Source: an uncultured Ruminococcus sp. (GTDB taxonomy: Bacteria; Bacillota; Clostridia; Oscillospirales; Acutalibacteraceae). Taken from it: a stretch of DNA of 64,000 nt. The notes beneath the pieces were generated by a model. That model was not told where the DNA came from and made no database searches. It saw only the letters and a list, made by a program, of their open reading frames with translations. The DNA lies in the NCBI GenBank assembly GCA_944415425.1, contig CALYBP010000002.1:1-64000 (forward strand), read 5' to 3'. Positions 1 through 9,000 of the stretch are shown here, piece by piece. The position numbers and the translations under genes were made by a program. How positions within the stretch are numbered: position 1 is the stretch's first letter; the number at the start of each line of letters is the position of its first letter.

Positions 1-397
1 GCGGCATTTTTGTAAAATATTTAATTATATCCTGTCTCGTAACTATTCCGATAAACGTTCCGAGTGCGTCTGTAACGGGAATAAAGTTTTGATTCATCGC
101 TTTTTGCAAAAGTTCATCCATATCAACGCTTATTTCAACGGCAGGGTTAAAGTCATTTCGTATTATATCTCTCACAAAATAATTTTCAAGTTCTTTTATT
201 CCCTTGCTTCCTTTGTCAACTATGTAATAAAGGAAATCACCCTCACTTACAGTACCAACATATTTACCGTCTTCGGAAATAACGGGTATCGCCGTGTAAC
301 TATGGGCTTTCATTTTTTCTAGTCCCTGTCTGAGAGTGTCATCCTCATAAATATATTTTACGGTTTCCTTTGGCTTTAAAAGCATTATTACATTCAT
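1..397 (-). CDS. CBS-domain pair protein (partial, runs off left edge)
   Basis: The open frame starts at ATG 397 and is still open at base 1, giving 132 visible residues. Two CBS repeats can be read, roughly residues 10-62 (with IPVISEDGKYVGTVSEGD) and 76-130 (with IPVTDALGTFIGIVTRQD). The alternation of a hydrophobic strand, a G-x-(V/F)-x-G-(T/I)-V turn and an S/T-x-x-D helix start is typical of CBS modules, which bind adenosine nucleotides. No effector domain is attached in the visible part, so this looks like a stand-alone CBS sensor that is nearly complete. An AGAGG ribosome binding site lies just before the start, inside the 13-base gap after the upstream membrane protein gene, so the two are probably one operon. 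The target is unknown. Confidence 0.85.
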   Translation of the reverse strand, partial: MNVIMLLKPKETVKYIYEDDTLRQGLEKMKAHSYTAIPVISEDGKYVGTVSEGDFLYYIVDKGSKGIKELENYFVRDIIRNDFNPAVEISVDMDELLQKAMNQNFIPVTDALGTFIGIVTRQDIIKYFTKMP

Positions 398-410
398 AAG
401 TTCCTCTCAA

Positions 411-851
411 TCAATTTATAAGTTTTGATGAAACATACAGCTCACCAATTAAATATACAATACCGGCAGTTAAAAGGAGAGTTTTGACCTGCAATAAACC
501 GCTTTGGATTACGATAAATGAAGCGGTAATCGTAAGCAGATAATAAACGCCTTTTGTACCTTTTTTAAAGAACAAAAGCCACAGGAGTACATATACAGCC
601 GTGAGCACAGATGTTGAAATCATCCAGTAATTCTGCATAAGAGCTGATGTAAAGCCCTCCTCAAGTATGCCGATATTAAAACTCATCAAAAATAAACTGC
701 CGTATTTTCCGATTCTCTCGATATACAACATAGCTTTATTATCAATTAGGCTCAAATTCGTTTTGTGTGATTTTATATATACTATATTCGGAGCTGCAAG
801 TATCGCAGCAAACAGAAGTCCGAAAACATTAATAAATCCAAATAGCTCCAT
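411..851 (-). CDS. Uncharacterised five-helix membrane protein
   Basis: A 146-residue protein of no family I recognise. Five hydrophobic segments are visible at about residues 5-24, 50-68, 78-95, 102-118 and 122-140. There is no signal-peptidase site and little soluble sequence apart from a short basic stretch near residues 27-45. The start ATG has an AAGGTGA ribosome binding site seven bases upstream, and a near-consensus promoter lies 27-55 bases before it. It is followed after 13 bases by the CBS-domain gene, so a membrane partner for that sensor is a reasonable guess but not shown by sequence. Confidence 0.7.
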   Translation of the reverse strand: MELFGFINVFGLLFAAILAAPNIVYIKSHKTNLSLIDNKAMLYIERIGKYGSLFLMSFNIGILEEGFTSALMQNYWMISTSVLTAVYVLLWLLFFKKGTKGVYYLLTITASFIVIQSGLLQVKTLLLTAGIVYLIGELYVSSKLIN

Positions 852-877
852 ACAATCACCTTTTTACAATTTAGATT

Positions 878-906
878 ATTATAACATACAGTTATGTTTT
901 TTACAA
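878..906 (-). promoter_or_regulatory. Promoter for the membrane protein / CBS operon
   Basis: On the minus strand the -35 is TTGTAA (901-906), the spacer is 17 bp, and the -10 is TATAAT (878-883). An inverted repeat AACATA-N4-TATGTT (883-898) sits between the two hexamers and could be an operator. Confidence 0.7.
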
Positions 907-1009
907 TGAGAATCTGTAAAACGATTTATTAAACAGGGAATCCCTTGTTATTATTTTTTATATTTATAATAAAATCAAACATTAATTTACAGTAATATTG
1001 TTTTTTATA

Positions 1010-1038
1010 TTGCAATTCCTTTAAAAACTTTGTATTAT
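1010..1038 (+). promoter_or_regulatory. Promoter for the MprF-like gene
   Basis: The -35 is TTGCAA (1010-1015), the spacer is 17 bp, and the -10 is TATTAT (1033-1038). Transcription would start near 1045, which places the in-frame GTG at 1043 outside the message and favours the TTG start at 1082. Confidence 0.7.
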
Positions 1039-1081
1039 AGTAGTGCATACAAAATTATTTTTTAATCAAAGGAAGATTTAC

Positions 1082-2200
1082 TTGAACGATAAAAAATTTA
1101 AAATAAAAATCAGCGGTAAGCTGGTATTTAATTTAATTGTTTTCGCGATAACCGTATATCTTGCCGTGTTCTTTTTTGCATCTGAAGACGGTCTTATTGA
1201 CCTGCTTTCTACGCCGAACAGCTTTATACTGGGCTGGATAATAGTTGCTTTTTTGGTTTTTGTTTCTAACATTTTTATAGATACCGTTGTTACGATCGTC
1301 TTTGTAAAATCAAAGTATAAGGAATTCAGGTTTATTGACGCACTTAAAGTAGCTTTTGTCGGTGTGTTTTTCGGTGCGATCACACCATCAAACACGGGCG
1401 GACAGCCAATGCAGTTATATTTGATGTCTAAGATGAATATAAGCGTTGGTTTCGGTTCGGCATGTATGACGCAAAAATTTATTGTGTATCAGATAGTTAC
1501 AACTGTATTCAGTATTTTTGCCGTTATTTTTAAATTTGATTATTTTCAGGATGCTTTTACAAATATATGGTCCACATTATTTATTGTGTTCGGTTTTTCT
1601 GTTCAAATGCTTGTAACGGGCTTATTTTTGCTGGTTTCATTTTGTTCGGGGATTACGGCTAAAATTATTAGCGGAATTGATAAGCTAATGAAAAAAATAA
1701 AAATTATTAAGAATCCAGATAAAAAAATACAGCGTCTTAAAAGAGAAGTTGAGATGTTTCACAAGGCAAACAGCGAGCTTTTTAAAAACCCCAGGATTAT
1801 TATTTTAACTTATTCGCTTGTAGCCCTGCAGGTCTTAGCAAGTTTGTCTGTTCCGTATTTTATTTATATATCATTCGATATGCCGAATATCGCAGTACAA
1901 AACGGAATTGAGCCTGCAGGATTTATCGACTTTATATGCATACAGTCATTTGTGCTATTTACCTCGAATCTTGTACCGCTTCCCGGCGCTTCGGGAGGTG
2001 CAGAGCTTGCGTTTACAATGTACTTCTCTAAATTTTTTGTAATAGGAGAGGTTAATAAAATCAAGCCCGCAATTCTCTTATGGAGGCTCATTACCTACTA
2101 CGGAGCTATAATAATATCCGCTCCGTTCTCATATTATACAAAAGATAAGCATTCTGATGATATTGACGCCCTCAGCAAGGGCGAAGATGAGCTGCCTTAA
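1082..2200 (+). CDS. MprF-flippase-like integral membrane protein (UPF0104 / LPG synthase TM region)
   Basis: About 372 residues with many hydrophobic helices across the whole length and a short acidic C-terminal tail. The conserved polar loops GAITPSNTGGQPMQLYLM (about residue 105) and PLPGASGGAELAFTMYF (about residue 300) match the lysylphosphatidylglycerol-synthetase transmembrane family (PF03706), the domain that flips aminoacylated lipids in MprF. No cytosolic aminoacyl-transferase domain follows, so the lipid moved is unknown and the name must stay general. I chose the TTG at 1082 because AAAGGAAG lies just before it and the upstream promoter excludes GTG 1043. The hydrolase gene follows after 40 bases and is probably co-transcribed. 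Confidence 0.85.
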   Translation: MNDKKFKIKISGKLVFNLIVFAITVYLAVFFFASEDGLIDLLSTPNSFILGWIIVAFLVFVSNIFIDTVVTIVFVKSKYKEFRFIDALKVAFVGVFFGAITPSNTGGQPMQLYLMSKMNISVGFGSACMTQKFIVYQIVTTVFSIFAVIFKFDYFQDAFTNIWSTLFIVFGFSVQMLVTGLFLLVSFCSGITAKIISGIDKLMKKIKIIKNPDKKIQRLKREVEMFHKANSELFKNPRIIILTYSLVALQVLASLSVPYFIYISFDMPNIAVQNGIEPAGFIDFICIQSFVLFTSNLVPLPGASGGAELAFTMYFSKFFVIGEVNKIKPAILLWRLITYYGAIIISAPFSYYTKDKHSDDIDALSKGEDELP

Positions 2201-2240
2201 TAATTTTTAATATTTTTAGGATTTTATTTAGGGTGATGAA

Positions 2241-3365
2241 ATGACAAATATTTTTGATTATTTTAATTGGCGCGGAGATTTGTCATTAAAACAGGACGGA
2301 TTTAACGAAGTAGATGCCCTTGTGCTTTCACGGCTTTCTTATTTACCGTTTGATAATATTGTTTCTGCTGATATAAAGGAAAAAATCTCTTTAAGAAAAA
2401 CGGGAGATAAATTTTTTTCATCTGATATTGATAAAACGAAAATACTTTGGCGCGATGATATAAATCTTCTTAAATGCTGCTCTGAATCAAAAAGATATGA
2501 AGATATGAAACTTTCGGGTTATGTTAATATAGTCGATGAGAAAAAACAGCTTCAGTTTTCGGCTGTTGCAATAGAAATCAGTAAAAATCATTATTTTATA
2601 TCATACCGCGGGACCGACAATACTGTTGTAGGTTGGCAGGAGGATTTTAATATGTATCATACGTTTCCTCTGCCGTCACAAAAAACAGCTTTGAAATATC
2701 TTGAAGAGGCATCAAAAAAACTATACGGAAATTTAATATTAGGCGGACATTCAAAAGGAGGAAACCTTGCTGTGTATGCCTCATCATTTTGTAAAAATGA
2801 TATTCGTAAGAGAATTACTGATGTTTATAATTATGACGGACCCGGGTTTGATTCAAAATCAATAGAAAACAGCGGTTTTAACCTAATAATAGATAAAATT
2901 CACACATATCTGCCTCAATCATCAATATTCGGAATGATGTTTGAACACGACGAGAATTATACTATTATCAAGAGCTGCCAAAAGGGATTTTTACAGCACG
3001 ATATTTACTCATGGGAAGTCGTGGGTAACAAACTGGTTACACTTAGCGAAATGACGAGCACAAGTGCTTTTTTTGACCATACGTTGAATGAATTTTTGTC
3101 TACAATGAGTATAGAGCAAAGAAAGCATTTTGCGGACGGCGTATTTTCACTGCTTAAAAATTCAGATGATAAGACCTTTAATGAAATTGCCGATAACTGG
3201 AGAGCTAATTCGGCTGTTGTTTTTAAATCATTTAAAAATATGGATAAAGAAACAAGATCGCTTATTCTTTCTTCGGTACTTAATTTTGTAAAGTGTGCAA
3301 AAAATAATTTTTCAGATATTAATCCGCTTAGCAAGGGAAATAAAAAATCAAGAAAAAAGAGTTAA
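2241..3365 (+). CDS. DUF2974 (Mbeg1-like) alpha/beta hydrolase
   Basis: A 374-residue soluble protein with a lipase-like core. The nucleophile elbow is GGHSKGG with Ser171; the preceding strand loop SYRGTDNT (about 121-128) would supply the oxyanion hole, and YNYDGPGF follows about 25 residues after the serine. This arrangement is that of DUF2974/Mbeg1-like proteins, which are predicted lipases or esterases of unknown substrate and common in Clostridia. No signal peptide is present, so it should act in the cytosol. The ribosome binding site AGGGTGATGAA precedes the ATG. The C-terminal tail is very basic (KGNKKSRKKS). It sits directly after the lipid-flippase-like gene, which would fit a lipid substrate, but this is inference. 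Confidence 0.88.
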   Translation: MTNIFDYFNWRGDLSLKQDGFNEVDALVLSRLSYLPFDNIVSADIKEKISLRKTGDKFFSSDIDKTKILWRDDINLLKCCSESKRYEDMKLSGYVNIVDEKKQLQFSAVAIEISKNHYFISYRGTDNTVVGWQEDFNMYHTFPLPSQKTALKYLEEASKKLYGNLILGGHSKGGNLAVYASSFCKNDIRKRITDVYNYDGPGFDSKSIENSGFNLIIDKIHTYLPQSSIFGMMFEHDENYTIIKSCQKGFLQHDIYSWEVVGNKLVTLSEMTSTSAFFDHTLNEFLSTMSIEQRKHFADGVFSLLKNSDDKTFNEIADNWRANSAVVFKSFKNMDKETRSLILSSVLNFVKCAKNNFSDINPLSKGNKKSRKKS

Positions 3366-3432
3366 GGTGAACTATTGAATGGTTTACAATATAATATTAA
3401 ATATTAAATTCATTGATATTTTTAACTGATAA

Positions 3433-3461
3433 TTTACATTCCCATTGTGTTATGGTATAAT
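3433..3461 (+). promoter_or_regulatory. Promoter for nusB operon
   Basis: The -35 is TTTACA (3433-3438), the spacer is 17 bp, and the -10 is TATAAT (3456-3461), 33 bases before the nusB start. It would drive nusB, the glycoprotease-like gene, xseA and possibly dnaE. Confidence 0.75.
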
Positions 3462-3494
3462 AAATAATAAATTATATGAAAAGTTGGTAGCAAA

Positions 3495-3932
3495 ATGAGC
3501 AATGAAGCAAATATAAATGGAAACACTTTGAGCAGGAGCGAAGCAAGAGAACAGGCGTTTATGATTTTATTTTCAAAATCTTTTGACGATAAACCAATAG
3601 AGGATGTATTTGAGGATAACTCACAGCTTTTTGTTGGAGGTGTTTGCGGCTATGCACAAGCAGTAGTAGGTGCTATTGAAGAAAAAATTGATGAAATAGA
3701 CGAGGACATTTCAAAATTTTTAAAAAAAGGCTGGACAGTATCAAGAATATCTAAGCCGTCACTTGCAATTTTAAGACTTGCGTTTTATGAAATAAAATAT
3801 CTCGAAAATGTTCCTGACAGCGTTTCTGTTAACGAAGCGGTAGAGCTTGCAAAAAAATATACAATAGATGAAAGCAAATTCATAAACGGAGTTCTCGGAG
3901 CCTATATTCGGGGTATTGAGGAAGTAAAATGA
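3495..3932 (+). CDS. nusB: Transcription antitermination factor NusB
   Basis: A 145-residue, all-helical RNA-binding protein of the NusB family (usual length about 130-150). Diagnostic stretches are SRSEAREQAFMILF near the N-terminus and the C-terminal RLAFYEIKYL...SVNEAVELAKKYTIDESKFINGVLG, which is the highly conserved NusB core. NusB with NusE (ribosomal protein S10) binds boxA RNA and helps RNA polymerase read through rRNA operons. The first 12 residues are a polar extension. Its stop overlaps the next start in an ATGA, so the two genes are translationally coupled. Confidence 0.96.
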   Translation: MSNEANINGNTLSRSEAREQAFMILFSKSFDDKPIEDVFEDNSQLFVGGVCGYAQAVVGAIEEKIDEIDEDISKFLKKGWTVSRISKPSLAILRLAFYEIKYLENVPDSVSVNEAVELAKKYTIDESKFINGVLGAYIRGIEEVK

Positions 3933-4873
3933 GTTTGTTTTTGGGAATTGATACGTCTAATTATACCACTTCTGTGGCTGTTTTTAACGAGAAAACAGGC
4001 GAGATGACACAGGCTAAAAAGCTTTTGCCGGTAAAAAAGGGTCAGCTCGGTCTGCGTCAAAGCGATGCGGTGTTTCATCACAATGCTCAGCTGCATACTT
4101 TAATTGCCGAGCTTGCAAATAAAATAAATGTTTCCGAAATTGCGGCCATCGGAGCTTCGGTAAGACCTCGGCCCGTTGACGGATCATATATGCCGTGTTT
4201 TACAGTCGGAGAAAACACGGCAAAAATTTTATCGTCAGTCCTTTCTGTCCCGATGTATTCTTTTTCACATCAGGAGGGACACATCGCCGCAGCTTTGTTT
4301 TCGTCAGGCAGAGATGATTTGTTTAATGAAAAATTCTTAGCATTTCATGTCAGCGGCGGCACGACCGAAGCAGTACTTGCTAAAGGCAGCAATTTCGGCT
4401 TTACGCTTGATTTAGTGGCTTCATCACTTGATTTACATGCGGGACAGGCTATCGACAGAGTGGGATTAATGCTTGGTCTTGATTTTCCCTGCGGACCTCA
4501 GCTTGAAATACTTGCATTAAAAAATTCGGAACCCGTTATTGTCCATCCCGCTTTAAAGGATTGTGATTGTTGTTTGAGCGGGCTTGAAAATATATGCAAA
4601 AATCTTCTTAACAGCGGCAGAAGCAGGGAATATGTGGCAGCCTACTGTATAGAATACATAAATAAAACGATAAAACTTATGACATGCTGCCTTATACGAA
4701 AGTACGGACAGATGCCGATAGTTTATGCAGGCGGAGTTATGTCCAACAAAATTATAAAAAATTCTGTTACAAAAGATTTTAACGCTGTTTTTGCAAAACC
4801 CGGATATTCTTCGGATAATGCTGCAGGAACAGCCTATCTTGCTTATAGGAAGTATAAATATGTACAGTCCTGA
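3929..4873 (+). CDS. TsaD/Kae1-like glycoprotease paralogue (ASKHA fold)
   Basis: A 314-residue member of the M22/TsaD family. Family motifs that are kept: N-terminal GIDTSNYTTS, the metal-ligand motif HQEGH (His114, His118), SGGTTE (142-147) in the phosphate-binding region, LHAGQAIDRVG, YAGGVMSN and SDNAAG (Asp296). It is shorter than true TsaD (about 335-340 aa), and the usual T-x-GPGL-x-G segment is replaced by RPRPVDGSYMP. It is therefore likely a paralogue rather than the t6A-synthesis enzyme, although TsaD function cannot be excluded without knowing whether a second copy exists. It lies between nusB and xseA with overlaps at both ends (ATGA at the front, 14 bases at the back). Confidence 0.85.
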   Translation: MSLFLGIDTSNYTTSVAVFNEKTGEMTQAKKLLPVKKGQLGLRQSDAVFHHNAQLHTLIAELANKINVSEIAAIGASVRPRPVDGSYMPCFTVGENTAKILSSVLSVPMYSFSHQEGHIAAALFSSGRDDLFNEKFLAFHVSGGTTEAVLAKGSNFGFTLDLVASSLDLHAGQAIDRVGLMLGLDFPCGPQLEILALKNSEPVIVHPALKDCDCCLSGLENICKNLLNSGRSREYVAAYCIEYINKTIKLMTCCLIRKYGQMPIVYAGGVMSNKIIKNSVTKDFNAVFAKPGYSSDNAAGTAYLAYRKYKYVQS

Positions 4874-6074
4874 TTTTAAAGCACCTCCCGTGCTTACCGT
4901 ATCACAGTTAAGTTTATATATAAAATCTGTGATAGAAAACGACCCAAAGCTTAATATTGTATTTTTATCAGGTGAAATCTCAAACTTGACCGATCATTAC
5001 AGAAGCGGTCATATTTATTTGTCTCTTAAAGACGAAAAATCCGTTATCAGGGCCGTGATGTTTTCGGGCAACGCGCAAAAACTTCGTTTCAGACCCTCAA
5101 ACGGTATGAAAGTTATATGTCACGGCAGAGTCTCTGTTTATGAACCGTCGGGACAGTACCAGTTTTATATTGAAGATATGCAGCCTGACGGCTTAGGAGC
5201 TCTTGCGCTTGCTTATGAACAGTTAAAACAAAAACTTGAAAAACAAGGATATTTTGCTCCCGAAATTAAAAAGCCTATTCCTAAATTTCCCGATACAATC
5301 GGTGTGATTACTTCTCCGACAGGAGCCGCTGTGCAGGATATTTTAAATATTTTGCGCAGAAGATTTCCGTGCGTCAATGTTGTAATGTGTCCCGTTCTTG
5401 TTCAGGGGGAAAACGCTCCTCCTCAGCTTGTCAGAGCGGTAAAGACACTCGATAGGTATAATTTATGTGACTTGATAATAATTGGTAGGGGAGGAGGTTC
5501 CATCGAGGATTTGTGGGCTTTTAACGATGAATCTCTCGCAGACGCTATATACGAATGTAAAATTCCGATTATTTCCGCTGTGGGTCACGAAACTGATTTT
5601 ACAATTTGCGATTTTGTTTCGGATTTACGCGCCCCTACTCCGTCTGCCGCTGCTGAAATGGCAGTACCTGATAAAAACGAACTTATTTCATATTATGATT
5701 CACAGCTTCAGTATACGACATCTATGATAGAGACTTTAATAAGAGATAATAATCTAAAATTACTTGATATATCGGCAAAACTCTCAAATTTATCTCCATT
5801 ATCTGAAATTATTGATTTCGGGAACAATATTGACACATTATTTTTAAATCTTAATAAAATAATGAGCGACATTTACAATGAAAATAACTTATCACTTGAA
5901 AAAATTTCCGCAAAACTTGAGATGCTCAACCCTGTTTCGGTGCTGGCGCGCGGTTATTCAATCGTTGAAAAAGACGGGATACATATTCATTCAAGGACTC
6001 AGCTTAAAGCCGGGGATAAATTCAGTCTTGAATTTTCCGACGGAAAAATTAACGCTACGGTAAACGGTGATTAA
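4860..6074 (+). CDS. xseA: Exodeoxyribonuclease VII large subunit
   Basis: A 404-residue XseA. An N-terminal OB fold (about residues 10-105) is followed by the catalytic domain with PTGAAVQDIL, the signature GRGGGSIEDLWAFNDE (from about residue 209) and SAVGHETDFTICDFVSDLRAPTPSAAAE (from about 239), then a coiled-coil region and a C-terminal RGYSIVEKDG segment. With XseB it degrades single-stranded DNA in both directions to acid-soluble oligonucleotides. I chose ATG 4860 because AGGAAG lies eight bases upstream and the protein then begins like other XseA proteins; an earlier ATG at 4791 lies deep within the previous gene. No xseB follows: dnaE starts two bases after the stop. Confidence 0.96.
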   Translation: MYSPDFKAPPVLTVSQLSLYIKSVIENDPKLNIVFLSGEISNLTDHYRSGHIYLSLKDEKSVIRAVMFSGNAQKLRFRPSNGMKVICHGRVSVYEPSGQYQFYIEDMQPDGLGALALAYEQLKQKLEKQGYFAPEIKKPIPKFPDTIGVITSPTGAAVQDILNILRRRFPCVNVVMCPVLVQGENAPPQLVRAVKTLDRYNLCDLIIIGRGGGSIEDLWAFNDESLADAIYECKIPIISAVGHETDFTICDFVSDLRAPTPSAAAEMAVPDKNELISYYDSQLQYTTSMIETLIRDNNLKLLDISAKLSNLSPLSEIIDFGNNIDTLFLNLNKIMSDIYNENNLSLEKISAKLEMLNPVSVLARGYSIVEKDGIHIHSRTQLKAGDKFSLEFSDGKINATVNGD

Positions 6075-6075
6075 T

Positions 6076-9000
6076 ATGGCTTTTACTCACTTACATTTGC
6101 ACACAGAATACAGCTTGCTTGACGGAGCCTGCCGAATCGGCAGGCTTGCATGCGCTGTTAAAGAAAAGGGTATGAACTCGGTTGCCGTTACTGACCATGG
6201 AGTTATGTACGGTGTCGTGGATTTTTACAGAGAATGTAAAAAACATGATATAAAACCTATTATCGGATGTGAGGTTTATGTTGCACCGCACTCTCGGTTC
6301 GACAAAAATTCACCGCACGAAAAATACTATCATATGGTGCTTTTATGTGAAAATAACACCGGATATCAGAATCTTATAAAGCTCGTTTCTCTTGGATTTA
6401 CCGAGGGGTTTTATTCTAAACCGAGAATTGATGATGAACTGCTAAAAAAATATCACGAAGGACTTATTTGCCTTTCTGCCTGTCTTGCGGGTGAAATACC
6501 GCAGAAATTGCTTGACGGAAGATTTGAAGAAGCAAAATTAAAGGCTCTTTTTTACAGGGATTTGTTTGGTAAGGATAACTTTTTCATTGAACTTCAGGAT
6601 CACGGAATAGAAGAACAGCAGCGTATTATTCCTAATCTTGTAAAGATAGCTAATGAAATCGGTGTAGATATTGTGGCGACAAATGACTGCCATTATATAG
6701 AGAAAGATGACAGTAAAACGCACAACATTCTGCTTTGTATTCAGACTAATAAAACCGTAAATGATAATGATAAAATGGAATTTCAAACAAGCGAGTTTTA
6801 TCTGAAAAGCGAAAGCGAAATGTTTGAACTGTTCAAGAATTATCCACAAGCTATTGAAAACACCCAAAAAATCGCCGACAGATGTAATGTTGAATTTGAA
6901 TTCGGTGTGAGAAAGCTGCCGAGATTTGATGTGCCTAATAATGAAGATCACCTTGCGTATTTCAGAAGAAACTGCTACGACGGACTATACAAGCACTACG
7001 GGAAAAATCCCGATAAATCTCTTGTTGACAGACTTGAATACGAAATTTCTACCATTTCAACGATGGGGTTCGTCGATTACTATTTAATAGTAAATGATTT
7101 TGTACAATACGCAAAGTCAAAGTCAATTCCCGTAGGTCCCGGAAGAGGATCAGGAGCAGGCTCACTATGCGCATATTGTATAGGAATAACGGCTATTGAC
7201 CCGATAAAATATAATCTTCTTTTTGAGCGATTCTTAAATCCTGAACGAGTAAGTATGCCTGATTTTGATATTGACTTCTGTAAGGAGCGCAGGGGAGAGG
7301 TAATTGATTATGTTGTCGAAAAATACGGCAAGGATCACGTAGCCCAGATTATTTCATTCGGAACGATGGCGGCCAGGGGAGCAATACGGGATGTAGGCAG
7401 AGCTCTTGCGATGCCGTACGCTTCGGTAGATGTAATAGCAAAGCTGGTTCCTATGGAGCTTAATATAACCATAGAAAAGGCGCTTAAAATCAGCTCGGAA
7501 CTGAACAAGAGATATAATGAGGATTCCGAGGTTAAAACACTTATTGATATTGCTAAGAGTATTGAGGGTATGCCTCGTCACGCAACAATGCACGCGGCAG
7601 GAGTTGTTATAACCGACAAACCCGTTTCGGATTATGTACCTCTTTCTAAAAACGACGATAATATTGTAACTCAGTTTCCTATGACGACGCTTGAGGAACT
7701 CGGACTTTTAAAAATGGATTTTTTAGGTTTAAGAAATCTTACTGTCATAGATGACGCAGAGCGGCTGATTCGTGAGAGCAACGCTGATTATGATTCAGAG
7801 AAAATAGATGAACATGATAAAAATGTTTTTGATATGATCTCAAAAGGATATACCGAGGGTGTGTTCCAATTTGAAAGTCAGGGAATGAGAAATGTGCTAT
7901 CGCAGCTAAAGCCTGACAGTATTGAGGACCTTATTGCAGTTTTGTCATTGTATCGGCCGGGTCCTATGGACAGTATTCCAACATACATTGACTGTCGCCA
8001 TAACCCGTCGCATATCCGTTATAAGCACCCTTTGTTAAAGGAAATACTTGAGGTTACATACGGTTGCATAGTGTATCAGGAACAGGTAATGCAAATATTG
8101 AGGACGCTTGCGGGTTACAGCCTTGGCAGAGCTGATATTGTTCGCCGTGCGATGAGCAAAAAAAAGCATGCCGTTATGGAAAAAGAACGAAATATTTTCA
8201 TAAACGGACTATGTGATGAAAACGGTAATGTGATGGTGGACGGGTGCATAAGACGGGGCGTTGATGAAAAAACCGCAAACTCAATTTATGACGAAATGGA
8301 AAGCTTTGCTTCCTATGCGTTTAATAAATCTCATGCAGCAGCTTACGCCACAATATCGTATAAAACTGCATGGCTTAAATGTTACTATCCCAAAGAATAT
8401 ATGGCGGCGCTCTTGTCAAGCGTTCTTGATAATCAGAATAAGATGTCTGTTTACATTGTTGAGTGCCAAAGACTGGGGATAAGCGTTTTGCCGCCTGATA
8501 TAAACGAGAGTAAGCACGGATTTTCAGTATCTAAAAATAATATCAGGTACGGATTGCTTGCCATCAAAAATCTCGGCAGACAATTTATTGATGAGATTAT
8601 TACCGAAAGACAATCCAGGCCATACAGTTCCTTCTATGATTTTTGTAAAAGACTTTACGGAAGAAATATGAACAGCCGCGCAATAGAAAGTCTCATAAAA
8701 TGCGGAGCGTTTGATACTTTAGGGGCAAACCGCCGACAGCTTCTTACTGTTTGTAAAACAGTACTTGACGATTTGGAATATGTAACAAAGCGCAATTTAG
8801 ACGGTCAACTTTCGTTCTTTGATATGGAAAACAGCTCATCAAAAACTTCTTCGCAACCGGTTATCCCTGATTTAAAGGAGTTTTCAAAAGATGAACTGCT
8901 TCATATGGAGTACGAAATTGCAGGTATGTATCTCAGCGGTCATCCGCTTGATGAGTACACTAAATTTTCAAATGCAGTTAATGCTGACAAAACCTCTGAT

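Noticed and set aside
3366-3432. Terminator after the DUF2974 gene
   Set aside because: Only AT-only inverted repeats are present, without a stable stem or a clear T-run.
6538-6951. Open frame on the strand opposite dnaE
   Set aside because: It lies fully inside a strongly conserved coding gene and has no ribosome binding site or recognisable protein content.
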